Both the position numbers and the translations under genes were made by a program. Shown piece after piece: positions 1-8,993 of a stretch of DNA of 64,000 bases. The DNA is from Thiohalomonas sp963783235 (GTDB lineage: Bacteria; Pseudomonadota; Gammaproteobacteria; Thiohalomonadales; Thiohalomonadaceae), in assembly GCA_963783235.1 (NCBI GenBank), contig CAWAMN010000001.1, forward strand, positions 744,001 to 808,000. The letters run 5' to 3'. The notes under the pieces were generated by a model. It worked only from the letters and a program-made list of their open reading frames with translations, had not been told where the DNA came from and made no database searches. The first letter of the stretch is position 1, and every line of letters begins with the position of its first letter.

Positions 1-1095
1 GCTCATGGCTCAAAGGATATCGATACCGCTTTGAACAAACTTTATGTTCATCCGGTAAAAGACCCGGCCTACGACGGGCGCCATTCGACTGACCGGGTTG
101 GACCGGGGACCATTCGCGAAGATTCGACGAATTTGGCCAACCGCCACGCCGAATGTCCCGACTGCCATAACCCCCATGCGGTCTCCCCGGGCACATCGCC
201 CAACGTGGGTGATCCCGAAGGTACCGATAATCTCGCTTCCAACGTCCTTAAGGGGGTTTGGGGGGTAGAACCCAGCTGGCCCGCGCTGTGGTCCGATGTG
301 ACCAGCTATTCCGAAGTCGATGATATCGATTACCAGTACCAACTCTGTCTGAAGTGTCACTCCTATTATGCCTTTGGCCTGAGCCCGCCCCTGGACCCCT
401 ATGGCTTGATCGGCGGTGATGGAAAGCTGACCGACCAGGCCAAGGAGTTCAATCCCAACAACAAGTCCTATCACCCGATAGTTGCTCAGGGAAAAAATGA
501 CTTCGTAGCTTTCGACGGGCAGGACTATTCTGCTGCGCTTATCAATGGTATGACCCCATCGAGCACCATGACCTGTGCCGAGTGCCACTCGGACAGTCAG
601 GCGGTGGAAGGCCTCAAGGGGCCTCACGGCTCCGATGTCTGGCCCATACTCTGGGCGCCCTACGACTTCACCACCGGCATGGCCGGCACGGAAAACCACC
701 TCTGCTTCAAATGCCACGATCAACTCGTCTATGGCGGCGGCAGTTACAACAAGGGCACGGATGACCAGACGGGGTTCAGCGGAAGGGGAGCCTTCATGGA
801 GAAGAACCTTCACAACAAGCACGTCGCGGTCCGGAATGTCCCTTGTCTGGCGTGTCATGCCGCGGTTCCTCACGGTTGGAAGCGCCGTGCGTTTCTCGTT
901 TACGGCACCGGAACGCCGGATCCCGCCCCCTACAACGCCCATGAACGCTTTCCAATTAACGGAAGTACCTTCTACGGCCTGAACTCTGGAATCGACCTGG
1001 ATGCCATCGACAGCGGCAGTTGGCAGAAAAGCGATTGCCATAGCGCCTCAGAGGCAGGAACCAGTGGAGTCACGGGAGTAGGGAGTTGCAGCTGA
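1..1095 (+). CDS. Multihaem c-type cytochrome, 5' end outside window
   Basis: The reading frame is open from base 1, so the start and any signal peptide lie upstream. Five CxxCH haem-binding motifs are visible, with their first Cys codons at about bases 154, 346, 574, 703 and 844 (CPDCH, CLKCH, CAECH, CFKCH, CLACH). A final DCH near the C-terminus lacks the first Cys. The long spacing between haems and the PHG/HNPH segments resemble periplasmic multihaem cytochromes of the doubled-CXXCH type. The stop overlaps the ATG of the ResB gene (ATGA), so it is translationally coupled to cytochrome c maturation genes. Its role is inferred to be periplasmic electron transfer; donor and acceptor are unknown. 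Confidence 0.85.
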   Translation, partial: AHGSKDIDTALNKLYVHPVKDPAYDGRHSTDRVGPGTIREDSTNLANRHAECPDCHNPHAVSPGTSPNVGDPEGTDNLASNVLKGVWGVEPSWPALWSDVTSYSEVDDIDYQYQLCLKCHSYYAFGLSPPLDPYGLIGGDGKLTDQAKEFNPNNKSYHPIVAQGKNDFVAFDGQDYSAALINGMTPSSTMTCAECHSDSQAVEGLKGPHGSDVWPILWAPYDFTTGMAGTENHLCFKCHDQLVYGGGSYNKGTDDQTGFSGRGAFMEKNLHNKHVAVRNVPCLACHAAVPHGWKRRAFLVYGTGTPDPAPYNAHERFPINGSTFYGLNSGIDLDAIDSGSWQKSDCHSASEAGTSGVTGVGSCS

Positions 1096-2270
1096 TGAAA
1101 CTCCTGCAGCTGGCCGGATCGCATCGTTTCGCTGCAGCCCTGTTGGGAGCAGCCGGGCTGGCCTCTCTGCTGGGAGGAACACTGCCTCAATCCGCGCGAC
1201 TGTCTGCCCGGGAGCAACAGGGGTGGCAGACCGAATGGGGTGTACTCTCGAGTTGGCTGGATAGCCTGCGTCTATCGGATATTTTCGGCTCAATGTGGTT
1301 CATCGGACTCACGGCCTTGTTATTCCTGAGCCTGGCTCTCGGAACCGGATTGTGCGTGCATTCGCGCTGGCGCATTTGGCGTACTCGCGTTCGTCCGGAA
1401 CGTGATCCGTTTGCCCTGTATGCCTTGCGCCTGGTTGGCGTACCGCTGCTGCATCTGGGGGGCATGATTGTGATCCTCGGCGCCTGGTGGAGTGCGGCTG
1501 AAGGCTTTGGCGCTCACCTGGAACTGACCCGGGATGAAATCTATGACGGCAATCCCGGGAAACTCGCGATTGCCCGGGGAACGCCCCCCTCGTTCCCTGC
1601 CCGACTGCGCCTCGATGAGACAGATATCACAATGGATCAGCACGGCCGTATTCGGGAAATGAAAGCCGCCATCACCTACACGCTAGGCGCACAAACCGTC
1701 CGGCGAGCCGAGGTGAGAGCCAATCAACCTTTGCTGCTGGGGAGCTTCCGATTATTCCCAAACAACTCCTTCGGCTATACGGCGATTCTCGACAGACTGC
1801 TGCCCGACGGCGGGCGCCGGCTGATGCTGATCAACTTCAAGGCGAAGCGGAGCGAGTGGGGAAACAGCTGGGAATTTGCCCGTCAGAAGCGTTTGGAGCT
1901 TCCCGGCTCTTCGCCGCTGTTTCTGCGCATGACACTCACGGGCCCCGACCAGCCCCAATTCTCGCTGCAAGGAAAAGGCGGCCTCGACGCAAAACTACGC
2001 CCGGGAGAGGAAACCGACATTGGGCCCTTCAGACTGCGTTTTCGGGGCGTCGCACCGTGGATGGGATTCTATCTGGCCAGCGATCGGGGGCAGGGCGTGT
2101 TCTTTGCCGGAATCCTGTTGACCCTCGCGGGTTTTTTCCTGCACCTGACGCTGCCGTATCGCGGCACGGGATCAGAAACGCGTTCCAGGGCGGGGCAGGG
2201 CACAGGCAGTGCGTCGGTTGAGACGCGCCGCACCAAACGGTTGATCTCAGAGGGGGCGGTCGAATGTTAG
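1095..2270 (+). CDS. resB: ResB-like cytochrome c biogenesis protein (System II, CcsB/Ccs1)
   Basis: A 391-residue protein with an N-terminal membrane segment, a second near residues 55-75, a third near 110-130, a large periplasmic domain and a C-terminal membrane segment around residue 340. This is the ResB/Ccs1 layout. In System II, ResB and CcsA together carry haem across the membrane and attach it to apocytochromes. The ATG at 1095 overlaps the TGA of the cytochrome gene and was chosen over a TTG nine bases upstream. The stop overlaps the next gene by seven bases. Next to CcsA and two cytochromes c, it probably serves their maturation. Confidence 0.85.
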   Translation: MKLLQLAGSHRFAAALLGAAGLASLLGGTLPQSARLSAREQQGWQTEWGVLSSWLDSLRLSDIFGSMWFIGLTALLFLSLALGTGLCVHSRWRIWRTRVRPERDPFALYALRLVGVPLLHLGGMIVILGAWWSAAEGFGAHLELTRDEIYDGNPGKLAIARGTPPSFPARLRLDETDITMDQHGRIREMKAAITYTLGAQTVRRAEVRANQPLLLGSFRLFPNNSFGYTAILDRLLPDGGRRLMLINFKAKRSEWGNSWEFARQKRLELPGSSPLFLRMTLTGPDQPQFSLQGKGGLDAKLRPGEETDIGPFRLRFRGVAPWMGFYLASDRGQGVFFAGILLTLAGFFLHLTLPYRGTGSETRSRAGQGTGSASVETRRTKRLISEGAVEC

Positions 2271-3001
2271 GCGCGGTTCTTCAGGGATTCTGCGGCGGGG
2301 CCTACCTGGGTGCTGCCGCCGGGCTGCTTTCGCGGCGTGCATCTCAGTGGGGTCTTGGGCTGGCGGGTGGCGCGGCCATGCTCCATTTCGGGCTGGTCCT
2401 GGGGCGATGGGCCGAGGGAGGGCAGTTACCCATCGTCAGCCGTTATGAAGACTTCACCGTCGATGCACTGGTGACCGTGCTGCTTTACCTCACCCTGCAG
2501 TGGCGATGGCCTCAGTTACGTCGGCCCGCCTCGCTCGGACTGGTCTTTTCCGGCTGCCTGACGCTCGCTGCCCTCGGCTACAGCCGGCAGACCTTCCCGC
2601 TCGGACCGGCACTACAGACCGAATGGCTGTTGATCCATGCACAGTTGAACAGCCTCGCGGTGGCCGCTGCCACTTTGACGGCCTCGGTCGGGATCCTTTG
2701 GGATCAGCAGGTCGAACAGATCGGACAACGGCTTCTGATCTGGAGCCTGTGGCTCTGGTCCGCCATGGTCGCGGCGGGCGCCTACTGGGCCAGCATGGCA
2801 TGGGGGCGCTTCTGGGCCTGGGACCCAATCGAAAGCTGGGCATTGGCGACGCTGCTCGCCTATGCAGTCGTTATCCACCTGCGGCAGAAACCTCGACAAG
2901 CGCTTCGTCTGTCATTGCTGCCCTATAGCCTGCTTCTTTTTACAACTTACGGGTTGCTGCTGGTGATGCACAGTCTCCATGGCAGCTATCTGTTTCAATG
3001 A
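2264..3001 (+). CDS. ccsA: CcsA/ResC-type cytochrome c assembly protein
   Basis: A 245-residue polytopic membrane protein of the CcmC/CcsA haem-handling superfamily. The tryptophan-rich WWD-type segment WGRFWAWDPIESW lies near residues 182-194. Conserved His residues that could ligate haem occur in LLIHAQ, VIHLRQ and the C-terminal MHSLHG. The length suits a stand-alone CcsA. It overlaps the ResB gene by seven bases and its stop is immediately before the lipoprotein gene. With ResB it forms the System II cytochrome c synthase. Confidence 0.85.
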   Translation: MLGAVLQGFCGGAYLGAAAGLLSRRASQWGLGLAGGAAMLHFGLVLGRWAEGGQLPIVSRYEDFTVDALVTVLLYLTLQWRWPQLRRPASLGLVFSGCLTLAALGYSRQTFPLGPALQTEWLLIHAQLNSLAVAAATLTASVGILWDQQVEQIGQRLLIWSLWLWSAMVAAGAYWASMAWGRFWAWDPIESWALATLLAYAVVIHLRQKPRQALRLSLLPYSLLLFTTYGLLLVMHSLHGSYLFQ

Positions 3002-3015
3002 GGAGAGTCTCCGGA

Positions 3016-3633
3016 ATGTTTCGTCTGAAATCACTGACTGTTTCAATCGCCCTTGCGGCGCTGGCCGGCTGTAGTGGAACGGACCAGCCCGCTGCGGAGT
3101 TGCCATCCCAAGCCAAGCCGAAAACCATCGTTACCGGAAATGAGGCGCTGCCAAGTGACCACCCCGCCATCCCCCCGGAACAGCCGAACCACGTGGCCTC
3201 GGTCATGGCTGATGTTCAGGAAGGCGCCATGCGCCGCTCGGGGCCACCGGTCATCATTCCCGACGCGGTGCGCGACCAATGGTCGGCCGTTCGTTTGGCG
3301 CTTACCGACAAAGAGGGGGAGCGCAGCGAAATCCGAGCGACTTTGGGCGAAACGCTGGCGCTTCCCAAGGGTGACCTGAAGCTCCGTGCCCACTCTTTTC
3401 TCCCCGCCTATATGAGTGACAGCGAGCAGATCACCAGCAGCTCTAACGAACTTGCCAATCCCGCGGTACTCGTTGCGCTTTCACGAGACGATCAGATTAT
3501 CAATGAAGGCTGGGTATTTCGGGATTACCCCCAGTTCAATACATTCGCCAGCCACTGGGTGCAGGTCGAACTCCTCAATGCCGATCCCAGACCGACCGAG
3601 CAGGAGGAACCCATAAAAGGAGGAGGTTCATGA
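3016..3633 (+). CDS. DUF2155-like lipoprotein
   Basis: About 205 residues. The start at 3016 is preferred over 2998 because an AGGAG site sits nine bases upstream and the product then begins with a lipoprotein signal ending in the lipobox LAGC. The C-terminal half (from about IPDAVRDQW) matches what I recall of DUF2155: a DKEG region, a TSSSNELANPAV stretch and a closing GWVFRDYPQFNTF. The family has no firm function but often sits near respiratory genes. Here it lies between the System II genes and a coupled exported protein; the stop overlaps the next ATG by four bases. Assignment is from recalled family features. Confidence 0.6.
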   Translation: MFRLKSLTVSIALAALAGCSGTDQPAAELPSQAKPKTIVTGNEALPSDHPAIPPEQPNHVASVMADVQEGAMRRSGPPVIIPDAVRDQWSAVRLALTDKEGERSEIRATLGETLALPKGDLKLRAHSFLPAYMSDSEQITSSSNELANPAVLVALSRDDQIINEGWVFRDYPQFNTFASHWVQVELLNADPRPTEQEEPIKGGGS

Positions 3634-5297
3634 AATCCTTCATTGTAGTCGTATCCACTGTCGCGCTATTCACGCTTGGCACTGTCGCAACAGCGGTTGA
3701 AACGAAAGATGATGCGCTGGCAAATCTGAAGCGCCAACTCTACGCCAAGTTACGTGGAGCCGATCCCAACAGCACCGACAAATACCACATCGATCTCTAT
3801 TTCTCGCCTGTTCATGGGATGCGCGCGTATACCGAGCTACTTCGATGGTCGCAAAAACCGGAGGTACCGCAATCGAAGGCCGAAGAACTGCAATCCATCG
3901 TCAGCATGGGCCTGCTTGCGGTTTACGGCGAATCGGGAGCAGGCGTGCCCATGGGCGGCCAGGCGGAACCGATATCCGTCGTCTTCGACTATAGCCTGCC
4001 GCGTTACACACGCCCCTTGACGGATCACCACAATGGGACGACCCACTGGAACCCGCTGAACATGAAGCGGCAGACGGGCGCAGCCGGCATAGGCCAGTCA
4101 CTGGCGGCCAAGTCGCTGTGGTTGCGGACGATGGGAGGCAAGGGTGCGGATGTGATTTTGCCCTCCTTGCTCGGTGAGCTTGAGGTCGTGACCGCCCCTC
4201 CATTTTCGAATCCTTCCGGAAGCGGACTGGTGCCCGAAGAGGTGGAGTGGAATGAGGGCAAATGGCATGTGAAAAAGTCGTTCAGTCGGCTCCGTTCTCA
4301 GGCTTCATTGCTGATCGGTCTTCTGGAAACAAAAAAGTTTCTCGACACTCCGGGAGCATTGGAGACGGAAATCGCAAATATCGAGCGCTTGCGGGTGACG
4401 GTGAATGAGGCCATTGCCGACTTGTTCCGCGGCATCATTGAGAAGCACCGGGACCCGGACACGAAGGCGCTCGTCGGCATCTTCGATAACGCGAACGGTA
4501 GAGGTGATCGCATCCTCATCGAGGATCTGGGGCTCGCCGCGGAGGCGCTCGGTTCACTGGCCCGTACAGGGGAAGGGGACATTGCCAAAGTGGCGCTCCG
4601 CGTCCTGCGTGAACAAGCCGATTTTGTCATGAGGGCACTACCTGAAGGAGGATTGGCACCGCGCGGATGGTTCGTGCCGACGGTAGCCCCCTGGCGAGGG
4701 ACGATCACGACCCTGAGCGAACAGATGGCGGCCTTGATGGTGCTCGTGGAGGCATCCAACTCCCTGGGCGAAAACAGAAGCTATCTCGATGCAGCCAACC
4801 GCCTTCACGCCAACATGGAAGGGCCCCTTTGGGTCGAGTCCGCCGGCGTCTATCGCTCGGCGATAGGATTCAAGATGTCCTCCTATGATGGTTATCTTTT
4901 CGGGACGGTTCTCGGGCTGCTGCGACGAGCAGAGCGAACCGGCATTTTCGACCAAATCGACGGGAATGAATATCTGGATACTGTCCTCATATCCGCTGGT
5001 CTACTGCAGGCCGAAGGTCCGCAGACCGGCGAACCGGAGAGCCCCGAAGCCCTCGTTGATCGCGAATTAGACGGGCTTTACGCTGAATTGCTGGAACTGG
5101 AGAGTGAAACGGCTCGAAGAGACAGAATCCAGGAATTCATCTCAGGCGTCATCGACCAGGATGGAGATACCGTTCCGGGCATTCGCTTTGGCGGGGATGT
5201 CTACGGGGGAGCACCCGTGCTGGTCAACCAGGTGGGTATCCGAACGCCCTATACACCGACTAAAACGGCTGAAGAAGTGAGGGGAGCTGAACGGTGA
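3630..5297 (+). CDS. Exported 555-residue protein of unknown family
   Basis: Begins with a cleavable signal peptide (hydrophobic residues about 4-20, then TAVE). The mature part is rich in predicted helices, with recurrent short hydrophobic-glycine segments (GLLAVYG, LGLAAEALGSLA, LMVLVEAS, GYLFGTVLGLLRRA) spaced roughly 40-60 residues apart. This pattern suggests an alpha/alpha toroid, which is inference. Two Trp/Gly-rich patches (around PRGWFVPTVAPWRGT and THWNPLNMKRQTG) could line a cleft. No CxxCH motif or lipobox is present. It is coupled at both ends (ATGA with the lipoprotein, GTGA with the cytochrome). I do not recognise the family. Confidence 0.85.
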   Translation: MKSFIVVVSTVALFTLGTVATAVETKDDALANLKRQLYAKLRGADPNSTDKYHIDLYFSPVHGMRAYTELLRWSQKPEVPQSKAEELQSIVSMGLLAVYGESGAGVPMGGQAEPISVVFDYSLPRYTRPLTDHHNGTTHWNPLNMKRQTGAAGIGQSLAAKSLWLRTMGGKGADVILPSLLGELEVVTAPPFSNPSGSGLVPEEVEWNEGKWHVKKSFSRLRSQASLLIGLLETKKFLDTPGALETEIANIERLRVTVNEAIADLFRGIIEKHRDPDTKALVGIFDNANGRGDRILIEDLGLAAEALGSLARTGEGDIAKVALRVLREQADFVMRALPEGGLAPRGWFVPTVAPWRGTITTLSEQMAALMVLVEASNSLGENRSYLDAANRLHANMEGPLWVESAGVYRSAIGFKMSSYDGYLFGTVLGLLRRAERTGIFDQIDGNEYLDTVLISAGLLQAEGPQTGEPESPEALVDRELDGLYAELLELESETARRDRIQEFISGVIDQDGDTVPGIRFGGDVYGGAPVLVNQVGIRTPYTPTKTAEEVRGAER

Positions 5298-5632
5298 AAA
5301 ACGCAACTTTGGCAGTGGTTGCCATGAGCTTTCTCTTTAGCGCACAGGTCCTGGCATTTGGTGGAGATACCGATCGCGGCTCCCGGATTTACCAGCAACG
5401 GTGCGCCATGTGCCATGGCTCCGATGGCGGAGGCAACGACGGAATGGCGGTTGATTTTCGCGAGCAGTGGTATGTTCTTAGTAAATCCGACGCCGAATTG
5501 GCTCGGCACATTCGCGATGGCTTCCGCTCGCCGGGGAGCACCTATACGGCGGGCGCATGCCCATCCCAGGTGATCAGCCAGCGTGATCTTCGCGACGTCC
5601 TGGACGCCATACGCGACAAATTCATGCAGTGA
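5294..5632 (+). CDS. Class I monohaem cytochrome c, periplasmic
   Basis: A 112-residue protein with a signal peptide of about 21 residues and one haem motif, CAMCH, at residues 37-41, followed by GSDGGG as in cytochrome c551/c553-type proteins. The rest fits a small class I cytochrome fold (helical, ending RDVLDAIRDKFMQ). The start is GTG, overlapping the TGA of the upstream gene (GTGA). As the last gene of the operon it is the likely soluble electron shuttle for the multihaem cytochrome; this partnership is inferred. Confidence 0.8.
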   Translation: MKNATLAVVAMSFLFSAQVLAFGGDTDRGSRIYQQRCAMCHGSDGGGNDGMAVDFREQWYVLSKSDAELARHIRDGFRSPGSTYTAGACPSQVISQRDLRDVLDAIRDKFMQ

Positions 5633-5690
5633 CAGCCGGGCTTTCCGGACAGAGCGTACGATCGCGCCGGACTTGCAAAAGGAAATCCGG

Positions 5691-6884
5691 TTATTCCTCG
5701 GCCGCGAGCGCCTCGGTTCTGCGGCCGGGACCGATTTTCAACCAGAGCACGGCCATTAGAATGATCCCGATCAACGGCACAACGCCTTCATTTACCGCGC
5801 GCCAGCCGATGTGGAACTGCAGTGCGCCGGCTGAAAGGGACGCAATCGTCACAGTGGTAAAGACGAGAAAGTCATTGAGAGCCTGTACCTTCGCCTTCTC
5901 TTCGGGACGATAGGCCCGGGTTAAAAGGCTGGTTCCGGCGACGAAAAGGAAATTCCAGCCAATGCCCAACATGAACAGTGCCAGCCAGAAATGCGTCACC
6001 GTATCGCCCGACAGGTTTACCGCTACGCACCCCATGTTCAGTAATGCCCCCCAGAGCATCACGTTCAGCTCCCCGAACCGCTTGATGAGATCCCCGGTCA
6101 AAAAGGAGGGGGCAAACATGGCAAAGACATGCCATTGAACAACGAAAGCGGTCTCGTTGAAGGGCTGACCGCATACCTCCATGGCCAACGGGGTTGCCGT
6201 CATAACCAGCGACATAATGCCGTAGCCGAGCATGGCTCCCAAGGCCGCCACCACAAAAACCGGCTGTCGGGTAATCTTCGCCAGGGTTCTCCCCGACTCG
6301 CCAGGCTTGCCGACCTCCGGCTCAGGTATACGGACAAAGGTGAGGGCGACCAGGGCCAAAACGATCAGAACCGCCAGGGAACCGTAGCTGGCAGCGAAGG
6401 GGGCCTGCAAAAGATCCCGGGTCCAGTTGGCCAGATTTGGTCCCAAAAACGCGGCTACCACGCCGCCGGCCATGACATAGGATATGGCCCGACTTCGGAA
6501 TACCTCGTCCGCGGCATCTGCCGCCGCGAATCGGTAGTAAATGCCGAAACCGTTAAAGACACCCAGCAGCGCTATCGCGACACAGAATAGGGCAAAGCTT
6601 CCCTCGGCGATGGCATAGCCGGCCAGCAGCGCGCCCGCTACGCCGATGAAATTGCCGATCATGAACCCCTCTCTGCGACCGACTCGGCGCATCAGTAACG
6701 ATGCCGGGACGCTGGTCAGCATGGTCGCCAAAAACAGTGTGGCCAGGGGCACGGTGGAAAGCGAGGGGTCCGTCGCCAAGGCTGCCCCGACCAGCGCCGC
6801 CGATGTCACCGCCATCGACATGCACGTCATCATGATAGCCTGACAGAGCGCCAGCAGGGCGATATTGCGTTTCATCATGTCCAT
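5691..6884 (-). CDS. Major facilitator superfamily transporter
   Basis: About 397 residues with roughly twelve hydrophobic segments and Arg-rich loops between helices 2 and 3 (LLMRRVGRREG), typical of MFS. It resembles uncharacterised MFS permeases of the YfcJ/quinolone-efflux-like size class; the substrate cannot be read from sequence. The start is uncertain: the frame is open to 6932, but ATG codons at 6884, 6878 and 6875 give a normal N-terminus, and no strong ribosome binding site decides between them. It runs convergently to the cytochrome operon with a gap of about 60 bases. Confidence 0.75.
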   Translation of the reverse strand: MDMMKRNIALLALCQAIMMTCMSMAVTSAALVGAALATDPSLSTVPLATLFLATMLTSVPASLLMRRVGRREGFMIGNFIGVAGALLAGYAIAEGSFALFCVAIALLGVFNGFGIYYRFAAADAADEVFRSRAISYVMAGGVVAAFLGPNLANWTRDLLQAPFAASYGSLAVLIVLALVALTFVRIPEPEVGKPGESGRTLAKITRQPVFVVAALGAMLGYGIMSLVMTATPLAMEVCGQPFNETAFVVQWHVFAMFAPSFLTGDLIKRFGELNVMLWGALLNMGCVAVNLSGDTVTHFWLALFMLGIGWNFLFVAGTSLLTRAYRPEEKAKVQALNDFLVFTTVTIASLSAGALQFHIGWRAVNEGVVPLIGIILMAVLWLKIGPGRRTEALAAEE

Positions 6885-7471
6885 AAGGTGCAGCAGAATA
6901 CGGCATCTGAAGGGTCGGAATAAAGCCCGCAATTACCAAGGGCTCTAAACGTTGCGCGGAGATCGGCCGAAGCGTCTATACCTCTGTTTCAAGTGAGTTC
7001 CGGGGACGCCCATTAGCCGCCCCCGTGCAAGTGGCAACACCGGTCCCTCGAAGTCTCCACCCCGGTATAGCCGCATCGGGAATGGCACGTTCGTTCGGCT
7101 TTATGCGCGCCCGGGTCTTCTCTGGCTTTCGGTTGCGCCCTGTACTGAGGCGCACCAGTCACCCATCTGGTTCTAGGCATCGGCCGGGCTCTCGCGGAGA
7201 GCCGGATTCCGAGCCCCTAGCACCGCACGGTGCCCCAGAAAACCGTTGGTGCCCTATCGTGTCCAACTGCTCTGCGCTGGTGAAACAAAATGCCAACGCG
7301 TTCAGTTTAAAGGGCTGCCTGCCCGCGGCAGGCGCCAGTCCCGTCTGGCTCACGATAGAGGCGCATCAGTCCAACTCGTTACCTTTCCCGGTTTAGGAGG
7401 TCCGACAGGAGGCACAATCAGTATAAAGGGTTCAAGCCACTCCCCGGAACGTGCTCACCTGCCGGACCGAT
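6885..7471. other. Gene-free, hairpin-rich region next to an IS110 remnant
   Basis: No convincing coding sequence. It contains a partial REP-like motif (GAGTTCCGGGGACG near 6995) related to the repeats at 8191 and 10207. Several short near-perfect hairpins follow: GGCTCTC/GAGAGCC near 7190, GCACCG/CGGTGC near 7220 and GCCTGCC/GGCAGGC near 7316. The hairpin cluster lies just 3' of the IS110 transposase fragment on the minus strand, so it could be the noncoding end of that element. Confidence 0.4.
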
Positions 7472-7798
7472 TCATCGATGCATTGCAAAGGCCCTGCTCA
7501 TGTCGAAGGCGACGTGGTCGCGCATCATGTAAAAGGCCGCCCGAGCCAGCTTGTGCGCTACCGTCTTGATGGCAATCACCGCTCCCCGGCGAGCCTTCTT
7601 GCGCTCGTAGAAGCGTTTGACCTCGGGATAGTAGCGTACCGCGAAGTTGGCCGCCTCGATGAACGCCCACGACAGGTATCGATTGCCACTCTTACTGTTG
7701 TTCGAGCCTTTCTTCTTCCCGTTACTTATCCGTTTGGAATCGACTAGACGGCTGTAGGAGGCAAACCGGCCGGCCGCAGAAAAGCGGCTGACCTCGCC
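7472..7798 (-). pseudogene. IS110-family transposase, C-terminal fragment
   Basis: Reading the minus strand gives 108 residues ending in a TGA at 7472-7474. They carry the C-terminal IS116/IS110/IS902 signature: SNGKKKGSNNSKSGNRYLSW, then WAFIEAANFAVRYY, RRGAVIAIKTVAHKLARAA and MMRDHVAFD. The N-terminal DEDD nuclease half is missing; the frame breaks abruptly at about 7800 against a toxin-gene remnant. A matching N-terminal half of an IS110 transposase is at 10600-10826 on the opposite strand. The two may derive from one or two elements. Confidence 0.8.
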
Positions 7799-7803
7799 GG
7801 TCT

Positions 7804-8217
7804 GAGGTTATCGACAAGGACGGAACCCGTCATTTCTATGGTGCCGCTGCATCCGCCAACGCACCGGAAACCGATGCAACCCTGACCATCGATTCAGGGG
7901 CCATATTCCGCTGGGTACTGCGTGAAACCGTCGATACCCACGGCAACACCATTCGCTATCACTGGAAACGCGTCAGCGATGTAGGTATCGACGGCGGTTC
8001 GGTACCGGGCTATCAGCTCTATCCCATACGCATCGACTACACGGGGCATAACGGCAGCGCCGGCGCGTACACCGTGAAGTTCATCCGCGACAGCCAGCTG
8101 CCAAACTATGTGCGCCGGCAGGACGTCATCATCGACGGCCGGGGCGGTCTCAAACAGGTCACCGCCGAACGTCTGAAAAGGATAGAGATCCCAGAGTTCC
8201 GGGGACAGTATACCTAA
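7804..8217 (+). pseudogene. SpvB/TcdB-type insecticidal toxin complex protein fragment
   Basis: An open frame of 137 codons without a start. It resembles the part of SpvB/TcdB toxins just after the SpvB domain: VIDKDGTRHFYG, IFRWVLRETVDTHGNTIRYHW, GYQLYPIRIDYTGH and KFIRDSQLPNYVRR. In these proteins the region forms the Rhs-like cocoon of Tc toxins. The upstream part is cut at the IS110 fragment and the downstream end runs into a REP repeat that supplies the TAA stop. This is a remnant, not a functional gene. Confidence 0.7.
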
Positions 8218-8252
8218 CTCCCCAGAGTTCCGGGGACAGTATACCTAACTCC
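8191..8252 (+). repeat. Two tandem copies of a 31-bp REP-type repeat
   Basis: The unit CCAGAGTTCCGGGGACAGTA followed by TACCTAACTCC occurs at 8191-8221 and 8222-8252. An inverted copy lies at 8990-9012 on the far side of the RAYT gene, another direct copy at 10207-10234 and inverted copies at 10400 and 10501. The arrangement is that of REP sequences flanking their cognate Y1 transposase. The first copy contains the TAA that ends the toxin-gene remnant. Confidence 0.8.
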
Positions 8253-8330
8253 CTGAACTTCCCCGCGATAGCTATTTTCTTAAAACCTCCTGCCGTGGCA
8301 TGATGGGCGCAACGGACAAGGAGGTGAGTT

Positions 8331-8993
8331 ATGGCCAGGATAGGTCGCGTCGTGATACCCGGATACCCCCACCATGTCACCCAGCGAGGTAATCGTCGAC
8401 AGAAGACGTTTTTCTGCGCGGACGATTATCGCCACTATATCGGGCTGATGGCTGAGTTTGCCTTCGAGGCTGAAACGGAAGTCTGGGCCTACTGCCTGAT
8501 GCCCAACCATGTGCACCTTGTGATGGTGCCGAAACACGAGGATGGACTGCGAGCGGCAATTGGCGAGACACACCGTCGCTACACGCGCCGTATCAACTTT
8601 CGTAACGGCTGGAGCGGTCATCTCTGGCAGGAGCGCTTTCATTCGTTCGTGATGGATGAGGCGTATCTGCTATCCACGGTCCGCTATGTGGAACTTAACC
8701 CTGTAAGAGCCAAATTATGCGAACACCCGGCCGACTGGAAATGGTCGAGCGCCTTGCCGCACCTGTTGGGCAAAGATGACGCTTTAGTGAGAGTCAGTCC
8801 GATGCTGGACAGAATATCCGACTGGCCAACCTATCTGGCCGACGCAAATAGCAACGATGGTGAAATCATTGAACAGCACACGAGGACGGGAAGGCCGCTC
8901 GGCGATAAGGCGTTCGTCAGGCATCTAGAGGGAATTACCGGCAAGCCGCTGGCACCCAAAGCACCGGGTCCGAAAGCAGCTAAAGCAAGATAG
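8331..8993 (+). CDS. REP-associated tyrosine transposase (Y1/RAYT), copy 1
   Basis: A 220-residue HUH single-stranded DNA transposase. The metal-binding motif is HVHLV within MPNHVHLV near residue 64, and the candidate nucleophile Tyr is in RYVELNPVRA near residue 120. HVTQRGN near the N-terminus is typical of RAYTs. A strong AAGGAGGTG ribosome binding site precedes ATG 8331. REP repeats flank it in inverted orientation (8191-8252 and 8990-9012), and its TAG stop lies inside the right-hand REP. It looks intact and could mobilise or maintain these REPs. Confidence 0.88.
   Translation: MARIGRVVIPGYPHHVTQRGNRRQKTFFCADDYRHYIGLMAEFAFEAETEVWAYCLMPNHVHLVMVPKHEDGLRAAIGETHRRYTRRINFRNGWSGHLWQERFHSFVMDEAYLLSTVRYVELNPVRAKLCEHPADWKWSSALPHLLGKDDALVRVSPMLDRISDWPTYLADANSNDGEIIEQHTRTGRPLGDKAFVRHLEGITGKPLAPKAPGPKAAKAR

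Noticed and set aside
10..1041. 343-codon minus-strand frame opposite the multihaem cytochrome
   Set aside because: The plus strand has five CxxCH motifs in frame; the minus frame has no recognisable domain.
7090..7400. Group II intron remnant
   Set aside because: Hairpins are present, but no domain V-like sequence or reverse transcriptase remnant could be recognised.
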